Assembly (NCBI GenBank): GCA_032622095.1 | Contig: CP136066.1 | Span: 65,976,278-66,040,277, forward strand | From: Siphonodentalium dalli | Lineage: Eukaryota > Mollusca > Scaphopoda > Gadilida > Siphonodentaliidae | DNA: 64,000 bases | Reading direction: 5' to 3' | Shown: positions 34,496-45,130 of the stretch, one piece after another | Numbering within the stretch: the first letter of the stretch is position 1 | How the letters are laid out: every line of letters begins with the position of its first letter | Program-made: the position numbers and the translations under genes | Notes under the pieces: generated by a model | The model's input: the letters and a program-made list of their open reading frames with translations, nothing else | Database searches by the model: none | What the model was told of the DNA's origin: nothing

Positions 34496-35701
34496 TAAAA
34501 TATGGAAGTATAATAAGGTAATCGCGCGGAATTGATTGGAATGTCGATAGCATGGTTTATTGACATTTCTGTGTTCAGTTGGAACGTTCTGGTGTGACCC
34601 TCAGCCATGCCTCGAAATTTTGTAACGCGGTTAGAAAAGTCGCCATATAACGGCCAATTTTCGAGATATCGAGCTAATTTGTGCGTCATTGTGTTCGTAC
34701 TTGATGCCTCTTTAATATTTAGCAGGTTATGGTAAGGTATCCTGGGGATATTCTACTATGTAGGCCAATATGTATGTTGTTCAGTATATACTTTTTGAAT
34801 ATCTCTGGCCTCCAACGACATAATACGGCAAGTGGGTAATCGTTTAAAAGTGCTAAAAAATCCCCATCGAATGACACCAAACATGTGACGATCGGTGGAA
34901 GGAATTTAAATTTATAGTGCATTTTCTGTAAACTTGAACAAAAGGAAAGGGCCACAATTTCTCCATTTGTCAACCGATTCATACAATTTACACATAATGG
35001 CACTCAGTACATCTTATAGATACTTCACAAGCATTTTGGTTCAAATCGGCGACAAAAAAAATTGACAAATTTTGCCCCTCCCCTAGCCCGGAAAAAATTG
35101 AGCGGACCTTTGTCAAAATTTCCTGGTTTGGTCTTCTGTCTATGTTTAAGACGCTCGCATAGACCAAACACAAGCACTTTCTACACATGGACTTTATTAG
35201 TACATTTTTGTATGTGTTATAACTTGGCCATTTCTGAACCGATTTACAAAATTCTTTCACGATTAGCATCAGAACGGCATATAGATACACGACAGTAAAA
35301 CTGGTTGGAATCGGTGGCAAGAAAAAAATTGACAAATTTTGCACCCCTCCCCAGGTCAACAAATTGTTTTCGGACCTTGGTGAAAATTTCCCCGATTCGT
35401 ACCCTTTCTTTATTTAATACGATTACGAGAACCGAATTCAGCTGCTTGGCTTCTTATAGGAGAAGATCTGACCACAATCTTTTTCCAAAATAAAATTGTA
35501 AGGGGCATAACTCTGGAAAGCAAGTTAGGACATAAACCTAAATGTTTCATTCAGTTGTAGCGTCATAAGTTGCATATACATTCCAAATTTCAATGCTTTA
35601 TCTTTTAAACTTTCTGAGATATAAGGGTTACAAAATTTGTTAAGAAGTATAAATAATGAAAAATAAAAATAAAAATTTGACTAACAATATACTTCCATAT
35701 T
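34496..35701. mobile_element. TIR unit C, copy 3
   Basis: Same junction sequence on both sides. A ~40-bp deletion relative to copy 2 removes the CCAGCTGTTGCGCTTCGT stretch near 35168. Confidence 0.78.
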
Positions 35702-35790
35702 AAAATATGGAAGTATAATAATAGTGAAAAATAAAAAATTGAATAACACTATACTTCCCTATTAAAATATGGAAGTATAATAAAATCAAT
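35702..35790. repeat. Terminal remnant units of the array
   Basis: A ~60-bp mini-unit (AATATGGAAGTATAATAATA ... CTATACTTCCCTATTAA) is followed by one further left terminus. This looks like an extreme internal deletion derivative of unit C. Confidence 0.7.
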
Positions 35791-36594
35791 AATAATTGAT
35801 ACACGCGTTTCCGAACAGGGTTCTTCGATTCGTATTTATTATTTCATACACAGGAAACCATAATGTTGCGGAAGAGATAATCCACCTTTAAGATCAATTG
35901 CTTATTAATAATATCTTAACATACTAAAACAGAAACCACACATGGCGGGCAGGGACATGGCAACAGGGTGTTTCTCACTAGCAGAGAACTGAATCGTGCA
36001 CTTAATGTTACAAGAAATGTGGAAAATAATGAGATATTCAGCCAGTGCAAAGACTTGGACATAACCGGATAAACTTTACGGCTAGCTTTTCCTAAAAGCG
36101 TGACAACCGCTTGTGATTCACTGTCTGATATATAAAGTTGACAGTTGCGTATTGTGTTGAATATATTAGTTTCTATGATATTCCAGATATTCAAGATGTT
36201 CACTCAAACCGACTGGATTTTACACGACAGTAAATGCCAATACACTAGCTGACCAACCGGACATGGATATTTATGGATATGTATCATTACATATTCAAGT
36301 AAATGGATATAGGAATATGGCGACACTTGTGTTATTGATTCATCAGTTTATTAGTTGTAATAAAGTGTTATTGACCTGCATTATACTTACATTTTACTAA
36401 GGCTGCACGTCCTCATCCTGAATAATTGCATATGCATTTCGTTCAATACTATCGAGTTTTATTTACAAAATTGCATTCAATTTGAAATTAGCTTACAAGG
36501 ATAGTTCTGCATCCAGCAAGCCTATATTAATGACTACAAAATGCTTGGGTTCAGTAATACATGAAGAATGACATTATACACGTTTAGTATTATT
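35791..36594. other. Spacer without recognised gene
   Basis: No ORF with domain character or clear repeat was seen. Confidence 0.5.
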
Positions 36595-36892
36595 GTGAAC
36601 ATGTGTGCTGAGAGTTTGTTGTTTGAACACTTATAAGTGATCAAATGGTGTTGCAGTATTCTGAATACATCAAGTGTTCACATATATCGATCACTCATGT
36701 TCATAATCTGAACATGATGCGTTCAAAACGCTTATATGCACATATGCACAGACAAATTGAACACTGCAATTAATTCCATTCAAAACATGTATTGACATTT
36801 GAACACAAGGAACCCTTCAGGCTAATTGAACACATATGTTTTAAACTAAACATTGGACAGTGTTCATTATATATTGCATTTGCTGTGTTCCA
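36595..36892. repeat. Word-swarm block: GAAC/GTTC (TTGAACAC) in both orientations
   Basis: About a dozen GAAC or GTTC cores occur within 300 bp, most inside TTGAACAC or its complement GTGTTCAA, in irregular spacing and both orientations. Flanking DNA lacks this enrichment. Confidence 0.65.
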
Positions 36893-37463
36893 ATTTGAAA
36901 ACTTTAATTTACAGTGTATATACTGATATATATTTCGCATTTTCCCGTTGTAATTCAAACCATCTGAATCCAGCAAATGGGGGTCATAACTGTCTTTGTT
37001 TAGTACATAATATCACTGTAGGTAATGGTAAAACGCCATCAGTTATCGGATGAATACAACTAATATTAATCTTAGCTAATCAAATAAAATACAACTCACC
37101 TAAACCTGCCAATATGAATGTAAAACACAGCATGCGTATAACGACGGTTTTTGCATTTTTGGAATGTAATCCTCTTTTCGGAATCAATCTTTGCAATTTG
37201 TATTGTCGGTACTGCTCATATTGTGAGCACAGAACAGGTCCTGGGAAAGCTTATAATTTACCAGTACCATCGCTCTGTTTCATCCGACTCCAATTTTCTA
37301 ATGTTTTTTTTCTCTCAAGAAATACATCGAATGCGTGAATAACTATAGGACGTATATGGGGTGCATATAACCAGTCTATCGCCCACACAGACACTTGTCG
37401 AATTGTTCGGTTGTTATGCACGTTTCATATGATGACACACGGTGGCTTCGGAATACACGCCGC

Positions 37464-37632
37464 TTATATAAGGTGACACTTACTGCGTACGTTACATTGT
37501 TTAGCATTGAGAGCCATGGCGCATGATAAAGACACGTCCATAATTATACCATACGACGAATCTCTACACAGGTTTCACCCGGATAATATTCTACATGACT
37601 ATTCAAAACCTGAAAACTTCTTGAGCTTCTGA
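37464..37632 (+). promoter_or_regulatory. TATA-box promoter candidate with a 38-codon ORF
   Basis: TTATATAAGG at 37464-37473 is followed about 43 nt downstream by GAGAGCCATGGCG (ATG at 37516, purine at -3 and G at +4). The frame encodes 38 residues (starting MAHDKDTSIIIPYDE) to TGA at 37630-37632. No known family recognised. It could be a real first exon, a micro-ORF gene or chance; no convincing donor lies before the stop. Confidence 0.3.
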
Positions 37633-38159
37633 CGGGAAACGTTATTATGTCGCGAAAATACGCAGGTATTAAATTTCTTGGTTAATGCATTAATTTCACT
37701 GCTTAAGGTCCCGCTCGCTCCGCATCGCCCACAATTTGAAACAAATTACCCGGATAATTAATTGATGTTCACCGTGAAATCTGCTCAGAAAAGTCGCATA
37801 AACCTTGCAAAATCGAGATAGGCCATTCACCTATTGAGAAATATTTTATAAAGGCTTAATGGTGGATACACACATGCATGTAATCTCTATATGTAAACAT
37901 GGCCACACCAATAACAAAACATGTCTTCTCTTACGGGTGTGGAAATTAGTTAAGTCTGTGTGATATCTGACATTTTATTAATGCACATCACCAGAAGCGA
38001 CACATCTGGTGTATACAGGCTTGATATATAAGATTTTCGACCATGATGCTTGCTTGGCGTGGGGTTTCGAAAGCTACAAATAGCTAAGTGGCTTAGTTGA
38101 ATGTATCGGTCGGAATAATCTGGGCAAGAGGTTACAATATATGTTTTACTTAAATAGCT

Positions 38160-38310
38160 CAGAGTTAGCCACCCCGTCTGGTAGCTTTCGGGATCATATA
38201 TAGCCCCAAGTCGGGGGTCATATTTAGCCCCTGCGTCAGGAAATCCTGATAATATTGCGCTCATGTTGGGGATCATAGCCCCTGGGTTGGGGAACTCATG
38301 GGGCCATAAT
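38160..38310 (+). repeat. Short imperfect repeats GGG..TCATA..AGCCCC
   Basis: Four tandem, slightly palindromic words, such as TCGGGGGTCATATTTAGCCC and TGGGGATCATAGCCCC, occur within ~150 bp. A chance 135-codon frame starts inside and runs to 38670 without a recognisable domain. Confidence 0.5.
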
Positions 38311-38679
38311 CGGTATAAAAATCAAGAGAAGACTAACAATGATTTAAACAGAAAGTCCAACATTTGGGTTATCGCGCGAACAATTATCCTAAGCGGCCTG
38401 ACGACTTCGTTCAGTCAACGGTTCTCTGCACGCTCAGAGCTTGGCGCAATGTGGTCAAACATAGCCGCAATGATTGGGTTGTCAACGGACACATATTACA
38501 TGGTCTGTATGATCCATGTAAAACGCCAAATACACGATAATTACAGAGATTACATGCATGTGTGTATCCACCCTAAGAACTATATGCAATTGTTTTCTCA
38601 ATTTAAAAACAACGTTCCTCATCATAACTTTAAAGACATATTATGGACTTGTTCGGGTGCGAGAAACTGATAAGTTAGT

Positions 38680-39240
38680 ACTCGGACGCTAAGCCATCTG
38701 TGGGAACGTAGCATTCTATTAGCATCACCGAAAATTTCAAAGAAACTGACCACACCACTCCATATATATCATCGCCTGAACTACGCATAATTGTAAATAT
38801 TTACATCCTGATTCGGGACGCGATTATCGGCGATAAACAAACGCAATTTATTTCGCAATCGATAGTCATTGCATTTAATTAATATATAAAAGTGACGGTG
38901 TTTTTACTGTAACTGTGTATTAATATTCGTAAAAATAACTACTTTGAGCAAGAATATTCTCCATTTCTATTCGATCACCAATCGGGGTGTTTCACATAAC
39001 TTTAAACAGTGCCAGCAGGTTAGTGAACTAGTGCAAGCATTGGATTCTTTAATAGTTGTTATCTCGTCGACTTGGAAAGTAAACATTTTGTTCTTCAAAT
39101 TTCTTCTAATATGCTTTTATTTCTGGTGTTCAAACACAAAATAACCGGATTTGTCATCTCCGGTTTAAACCTGCTATACATAAACGTCACTGTTCAGACA
39201 GCTGTTTGACAGCTAAATCCGTTGTAATAAATCCCATACC
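38680..39240. other. Spacer without recognised gene
   Basis: AT-rich sequence with only short frames. Confidence 0.45.
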
Positions 39241-39269
39241 GCATTTGTCAACTCTTGTTTAAATGTGTT

Positions 39270-40066
39270 CACCCCATTTGCTACCTAGAGCGCATTTCAT
39301 CATTTTCGCGACGCCTAACATCATATCCACATCGGCGCCTGATATCGCCTCCCAGATTTCCGTCACAAGCGCACCAGAGCGCCGCATTGTGACACAAAAC
39401 ATGCCACCCATGCGATTTGGGTGTTTGCTAATTGTGAACGCGCCGGGTATGTCGTTTCGTTATTAATTTGGCATCGCGAAATTCCCTTGTGGTGTGGGTG
39501 TATTTCGGACCGCATTTTCAATTGTAGCATTACTATATCGATATTACGAGGGTCGTCGGCCCAATCAGGATTCACATACGAGATGACGCCATCAATAAGT
39601 AAATCCGTGGATTTGATCTCTTCAATCATCGTCCGTACCTTGTCCATCTGTCCTTGGTCGATTCACACTAGAATGTTTGCGGCATATGTCCAGATTTTAA
39701 GCATGCATCAAGTTTACGGAGAACCATTATAACGATTTCATCGGAGTGGTGTGTTTTCCAGATATCTGGATCCACCTCCTCGAAAAACCAGAATGTAACA
39801 GTTCTCACGTGATATAAAATTAACGTATCACCGCTTGAGCCGAAAAACATCTTCAGACTTCTTAATTTCATGTATATAGCCATCGCTCGTGACAGCGCGA
39901 ATTCTGACACGGCGAAAGAGAAACAAGATTCGTGTTCACTCTCTCGGTTAGTGGGGTAGGGCCTGACGATCTGGTGATATACTTCACCGCCACCAACCTT
40001 ACTTAACGTAACGTACAATACACAAAACATAATAGTATGTTTTGCGAAATGAATTTGTTGCACCAT
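39270..40066 (-). pseudogene. Mab-21-like (cGAS-like receptor superfamily) C-terminal fragment, frameshifted
   Basis: The minus-strand frame 40066-39668 contains FSFAVSEFALSRAM, then YHVRTVTFWFFEEVDPDIW, then IVMVLRKLDACLKSGHMPQTF-like sequence. That is the order and spacing of the C-terminal part of Mab-21 domains (...FS.aE..L...m, .sYh.KT..FW..E....W, .....L......g.lPhyF). The expected continuation is in another frame after a frameshift and a TGA (IDQGQMDKVRTMIEEIK, 39655-39600). The nucleotidyl-transferase half with its acidic residues is not found upstream. Mab-21 proteins include cGAS-like nucleic-acid sensors and are numerous in bivalves. This copy is a truncated pseudogene or a decayed terminal exon; assignment is from motif pattern only. 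Confidence 0.55.
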
Positions 40067-40369
40067 GTTTGTCCGTTGCTATATCCGTGAGTTTTTTCAA
40101 ATGGTATTTCGCAAACAGGGGAGTTTCGTCTAGTTCAAGGGGGTGCAGTTGGAAATTTCATCGTAGACATCACTCAGCGAAATCCCACATCTACGTGTCT
40201 GAATACATAACATAAATAGTATACAAACCACACCGGGCAAAATTCGGGTGCGTTTTCAAGCAATCCATAACTTGGCCCTTATTGGACCACCAGGGTTAAG
40301 ATTGTTGTCCTCGCATACTACGACGATTCAGCACGGCTATCTGTCAAGGGTGCTATTATACTGTACACT

Positions 40370-40685
40370 CAATATCTCGTTGGGTAAAACATTACCCATA
40401 TTGGGTAAACGTTGTATCCAACCCAATGGTGCAATATAGCGGCCGCGCGGAAACTTTTAGTAACTTTTGTACTTGTTTTGTTGGATAAGACATATGTTAC
40501 TCAATTCGGGTCAATGCTACCCATTGTTGAGCAAAGTGTTTACCCAAAATTATTTTCCATTCTGCGTTGGGCGATATTTTGTACCCAACATTTTGGTGAA
40601 TTAATACATAATCATTGGGTCAAATCAACTAATGTTGGCAAATGCATTGTCATTAACGCTGGGTTAAAACTAAATATTTTCGAAA
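40370..40685. repeat. Word-swarm block: TTGGGTA / TACCCAA in both orientations
   Basis: At least ten copies of TTGGGTA-like or TACCCAA-like words occur in ~310 bp (for example CGTTGGGTAAAACATTACCC). Spacing is irregular. The word resembles the TIR TGTTGGGTAAAGGG of the elements at 50.7 and 55.5 kb. Confidence 0.7.
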
Positions 40686-40854
40686 TAATATATTCAGATA
40701 TATCTGGAAAAAACATAGGACATGTATTTCGATGGACAAACCTATTTATATAAAGGTGGCTTTTGCCTAAATAATACTAAACTAGCTGAGGTTCCAGGCT
40801 TTGCGCGGGTAAAGAAAGAGTAACTTACTAGTGCCCCCCCTTCCACACTGTAAA

Positions 40855-41215
40855 AATAGGTGTTTAGGATCTCAACACAATCTTAAACGCAATACCGTTA
40901 CAGTTTTGACACGCGTCAACGCATTTATTTTCTAAATGGAAAGTTTATTATCTAAACGTCACGTTTTTAATGAATAAATGTCAAATATGTTTAGAAAATA
41001 AACAAATGTGTTTAAGGAATAAACACATAGTGTTAACATGGCGTTTAGTTTCTAAACATATTGATGTGTTTATTACCTAAACACCACGTTTGTGTCATTA
41101 AACACATATTATGTTTTCGAAATAAACGCATTATAATAACATGCCATTTAGGTTATAAACATAATAATGTGTTTAGCTGATGTGTTTATGTGTTTAGGTT
41201 AAAAACACATCCGGG
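40855..41215. repeat. Word-swarm block: GTGTTTA / TAAACAC in both orientations
   Basis: From CACTGTAAAAATAGGTGTTT to AACACATCCGGGCAGT the segment is largely made of GTGTTTA, TAAACACAT and close variants in alternating orientation. It has the look of one bounded element. Confidence 0.72.
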
Positions 41216-41402
41216 CAGTTCTGAAAGATATTAGACCGTATGAACTGAATGTTGAGAAAATTTTAAAGAAAAAAATTAGAAGCTTTAAAGAAAAAGATAT
41301 AGAGAAAACTGAAACGAAAGGTGGAAATGTTTAACCATTAACTTAGATACCCTCATATTTGAGAAATACAACTGCGGTTTCGTCAGCAGATATTGAAATT
41401 TT

Positions 41403-42881
41403 GTGAAATGTGTTGAAAAAAATGGCGCCTTGTGGAAAATAGTAACTGACCAGAACAATGTTGTTGTTGGAGATTTAATTACTGTGTGTCGCAAAAAGCC
41501 AAAACGGAAGGTAACGATTCATATTTACAAGACCAATAATAGTTTCATGATACAAGGTTCAAAGAACAGTATTGATTGGTGGTTACAGGTAGAGTTGCCA
41601 CATGTCTACCAGTTTGCCTTTAAGAAGCAAATATCTGCGAAATCGAAACAGGATACGGCACTGAACAGCGATTTCATTGTTCCGTGTATAGCAGCAGTAG
41701 CAGCAGATACTAACCAGAATGTCACACCACAAGAAATAAGTTCTCACACACTACGCTCGTGTTCTGTCGCGTTAGTTACACCCACACTTCGAGTAAATTT
41801 GCATAGGAAGAAGTTGAATTACGGTCAGGTGTCTTCTTCAAATATGAGGAATAAGAAAAATCCATGCAACGTGACGCTCATCACACCTAAACCTAAAAAG
41901 AACATGCAGCAAAGAAAACTTTTCTTCAGTGAGTCATCTGCATCTAACAGGATGAAAATAACATTATCCGAACTTCAAGCTTTAATCGAAGAAATGATAA
42001 TCGACAGAGCAAAAACGGAACGTGAGTTTAACACAAGGATTGCTCAATTGGAAGACAATATTAATGATCTCCAAAAGCAAAACGTGTTGTTGCAGAATAA
42101 GGAAAGAAATGGATATGGTCAACACAAAAAAGGAACGCGAGTTCAACGAAAAGATATTACATTGGAATGTGATGTCAATGACCTACGAAAGCAACATGTG
42201 TCATTGAAAAGTAATCTGTCTCATATTATCAAGTCACAGAAACCTGTTCTGGAAGTTGAAAAGAGTGCTTCTTTTGGTCAAGTGCAAAAATCAGTGGCCA
42301 GGATAACGGCTGAACGCGTTCAACCTATTTCGAGTGCGGTGGATAACATGTGTGTAACTGATCCCGATAATCCAGAGAAATACATCGCGGTACCTGCAGT
42401 TGAAGTACACAATCGTTTCACTCCGTTGGATGACTCTATGAAGAAAACAGACTCAGCAAAATGTACATTCGAAAAATGCGATAAATCTGACATCAAATTA
42501 TCAACGAATGTCACAAAGAGTCACCCCAGAAAAGTGCATCTGATCATTGGCGACTCAGTCTTGCGTTACCTGGATCCGAAAAAAATGTCCCGAGGTGATT
42601 GTGTCAAGAAAGTTTCGATAGGAGGATTGAGATTGGAAGGCGTGTTGGAATGGTTTGAGTCATCGGATGTCATCGAGAATGTGCACAAGGTTACAATACA
42701 TGTCGGTATAAATTCTTGTCGGCATGGAACGGAAACAGACGAGCAGTTATTTACAGGTGTGATATATAAGATTCGAGAATTGTATCCGCAAGCGCTCATC
42801 AGATTCTCTACCAGCTTCATTTCAAACTTTGGACAAGTAGGTATTTATTGTATTATGCAGTCTGCATGTCGTTACTGGTAA
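41403..42881 (+). CDS. Coiled-coil protein with truncated C-terminal SGNH hydrolase domain (retroelement-type ORF)
   Basis: 492 codons from a GTG; an in-frame stop lies just upstream (41394-41396) and there is no early ATG, so the true N-terminus is missing or lies on another exon. Residues ~8-70 form a basic domain (VCRKKPKRKVTIHIYKTNN..FMIQGSKNSIDWW) that I do not recognise. Residues ~185-280 form a heptad-like coiled coil with an internal duplication. NRFTPLDD follows near 338. The SGNH part is at 377-470: HLIIGDSVLRYLD (GDS 383-385), IGG (407-408) and HVGINSC (Asn437, normally GxND). The final DxxH block is absent, because the frame ends after unrelated sequence. Similar coiled-coil/esterase ORFs accompany LINEs and other retroelements. 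No RT follows here. It is probably a degraded element ORF or a domesticated gene's 5' part. Confidence 0.6.
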   Translation: MKCVEKNGALWKIVTDQNNVVVGDLITVCRKKPKRKVTIHIYKTNNSFMIQGSKNSIDWWLQVELPHVYQFAFKKQISAKSKQDTALNSDFIVPCIAAVAADTNQNVTPQEISSHTLRSCSVALVTPTLRVNLHRKKLNYGQVSSSNMRNKKNPCNVTLITPKPKKNMQQRKLFFSESSASNRMKITLSELQALIEEMIIDRAKTEREFNTRIAQLEDNINDLQKQNVLLQNKERNGYGQHKKGTRVQRKDITLECDVNDLRKQHVSLKSNLSHIIKSQKPVLEVEKSASFGQVQKSVARITAERVQPISSAVDNMCVTDPDNPEKYIAVPAVEVHNRFTPLDDSMKKTDSAKCTFEKCDKSDIKLSTNVTKSHPRKVHLIIGDSVLRYLDPKKMSRGDCVKKVSIGGLRLEGVLEWFESSDVIENVHKVTIHVGINSCRHGTETDEQLFTGVIYKIRELYPQALIRFSTSFISNFGQVGIYCIMQSACRYW

Positions 42882-42899
42882 ACAGATAGCCTTTCAAAG

Positions 42900-43320
42900 A
42901 AACCAATGCATTGAGCATTGTTATGCAAACTATGATAGCCGATATCAGATGATGTAGCATATCAAATTCGTTTCGGTGAATGAATGCAGGGACGTGGCTA
43001 GATGGTCTCTGTTTGGGGGTTGTGTCCATCTTGGGAAATCCAACTTCACCCCCCCCCCCCCCCTTGATTCAGGATCAGACCAAACACAAATTTTGCATAA
43101 TTCCATTTGCGCCCCCCCTTGTACCTCAATGCTCAGGTCCTATAAACAGACCTTAATGTCCGATCTTTATTTCCGTCTCGTATATTATATGGGGTTTTTG
43201 TTCATTCAACGCAAGAGTCGACTATTTTGTTGGTTGTTGATTTTCGTGGTTGAGCAAAAGCACGAAATCAACGAATAACTGACCCCCACGAATTAAAAGG
43301 ATTTTACAGTAAAGCATTTC
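42900..43320. other. Spacer with poly-C tract
   Basis: A run of 15 C lies at 43049-43063, with a second C-rich stretch at 43111-43120. No gene recognised. Confidence 0.5.
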
Positions 43321-43725
43321 TATGTCGAAAAATGGCAATATCTGCCAAAGGGACTTCGACTGAACTGAACGTCTCAGGTGCGAAGTTTCCCATTATGGTT
43401 ATCTGTGCCAAGATTTTAAAAACTGACTGGAAAAATGACGAAATACAGACTCGGACAAAAAATGCGTCCCAGGATGTACGATTCTATGTCGAAAAATGGC
43501 AATAACCGCCAAAGTGAGCCCGACCGACCTCAAAATCGCAAGTGCGCAGGTTCCCATGCAGGTTGATATGTGTGCCAAGTTTAAAATGACAGAATACATG
43601 CAGGCTTGGACGAAGTTCCGGACGAACGTACGGGCATACGTTACCACGCACACACGGACGCACCGACGAGGCTCATTACTATTATCCTCTGACGGAATGT
43701 CGGGGGGGATAAAAGACCGCCAGGC
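43318..43725 (+). repeat. Duplicated repeat with TATGTCGAAAAATGGCAATA entry
   Basis: Two copies begin at about 43320 and 43483 with TCTATGTCGAAAAATGGCAA, then GCCAAAG, then C.GACC/CTGAAC, then TGTGCCAAG.TT. The second ends in an ACACACGGACGCACCGACGA stretch and GGGGGGGATAA. It resembles a dispersed non-coding retroelement tail. No protein supported. Confidence 0.55.
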
Positions 43726-44279
43726 CACACATTAATGTAGCTTTATTGGATCGGTAGCTTTTTTAGAAATGTAAAATTTGATTCCTGGAACAACCATTGG
43801 CTGCTGACAAAACAGTAGCGATGGTATAGTAGGTGTGGCGTCTTGTTATTGTGGGTTTTGTGAAAAATTGTCGTTATATAAGTACTAGCTAGCCATGTCG
43901 CCCGCTGGGTTTTCACACACTCAGTCCACTGACCAATTAGCTCATTGCGTTGTACCAAGGTTGGTCTCTACTCATTACGCATGGCTATATTCTATTCTTC
44001 TCTACGATGTATATATAGTTGGACGATCGTTCAGAATTTTGATAGACCGTGGCAACCCTCATTCATTCACTCACATGCATGTAGTACATTACATTGATAT
44101 GTGCACAATTTGTTATACGTCAAATTCTCCTATTGTGTGCGTGGTTTGGGAGAGGTTTTGAGTGCTTCTTAAATACACTTTTATGAATAATTATCACCGT
44201 TAATGCGTCAATTATATCCTCCTAATCACAACCTCGCGTGACACGACCGTGCTACTCTGAGTGAAAATAAATCGCCAGA

Positions 44280-45130
44280 TAAATAGTGAACCCAGATTAA
44301 GTATATTTCGCTATATATTCAATCGTGTGTGTATTGGTTGTAAAAACACACATGTCAGATTCGAATTTGTTCAAAGTCCGGTCATTTTTGACCGGATGTG
44401 TGCCCCTTTCTCAACTTTGTCCAGTTTTGCGGTTGATAAGTTCAAGATGATTTTTGACATAACATGTTGGCATGTGGATCGCATTTGAGATACACATCAA
44501 GTTCGCTTTTTATTATATGGTCTGATATTAGTTGATGCAGTTATCAGTCGGAATTATGCCCCTTTTCAACTTAGAAACTACATTTTTTTGGGATGATAAC
44601 TTGACGACTAACGCTAGACAGAATTGTTGATACATGCAGCTGGTACGTTATTTATATTTGGAAAGACACAGTCATGTCGTCTTCTGATTTGGTGATGGTA
44701 CGTTGATTGTTGGCTGAGTTCTGCCTCTTGCTCGACTTAGAAATCACGTTTTGTTTAAGGTTGTTCGATCTGGTATGTAAGTATTACTAATTAACGTTTG
44801 AACAAAAATACTGGCCAAGTTCGACCGAAAATAGAACACGGCCTGATGATTTTTGACAGAGTTATGCATCTTTTCACACTTATAAATACTTTCGGTTATC
44901 CGGATGATAACTTGAACAGAATTTCTTGTTAGTGGGTAAACGGTTTACAGTTCAGAAAACACAGGTCAAGTTGGAATGTTGTCATGGTTCAATGATTTTG
45001 ATGGAGTTATGCGCCTTTGTTAAGAATCATCATATTGGTGATGCCTAAATGATAACTTGAACAAACTTCAAAAGAAACTTTTGATATCTGGTATATGTTC
45101 CACCTTTGAGAACACACAGGTCATAGTCAA
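44280..45130 (+). repeat. Degenerate repeats with GATGATAACTTGA phrase
   Basis: Irregular copies (150-300 bp apart) share TATGC.CCTTTTC.ACTTA, GATGATAACTTGA.. and AACACACAGGTCA..GT.AAG. The frames are short and unrelated between copies. It is a decayed non-coding repeat cluster. Confidence 0.55.

Noticed and set aside
32004-35500. Short ORFs recurring in each tandem C unit
   Set aside because: They recur because the DNA recurs. Peptide and DNA diverge equally, and frames break between copies.
37114-37342. Cys-containing ORFs of 63-74 codons
   Set aside because: Two frames overlap with no domain. Cysteine spacing is irregular, and there are no splice or promoter signals tied to them.
38263-38670. 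135-codon plus-strand ORF
   Set aside because: It starts inside short GGGG/CCCC repeats. No recognised motif, and no splice or promoter support.
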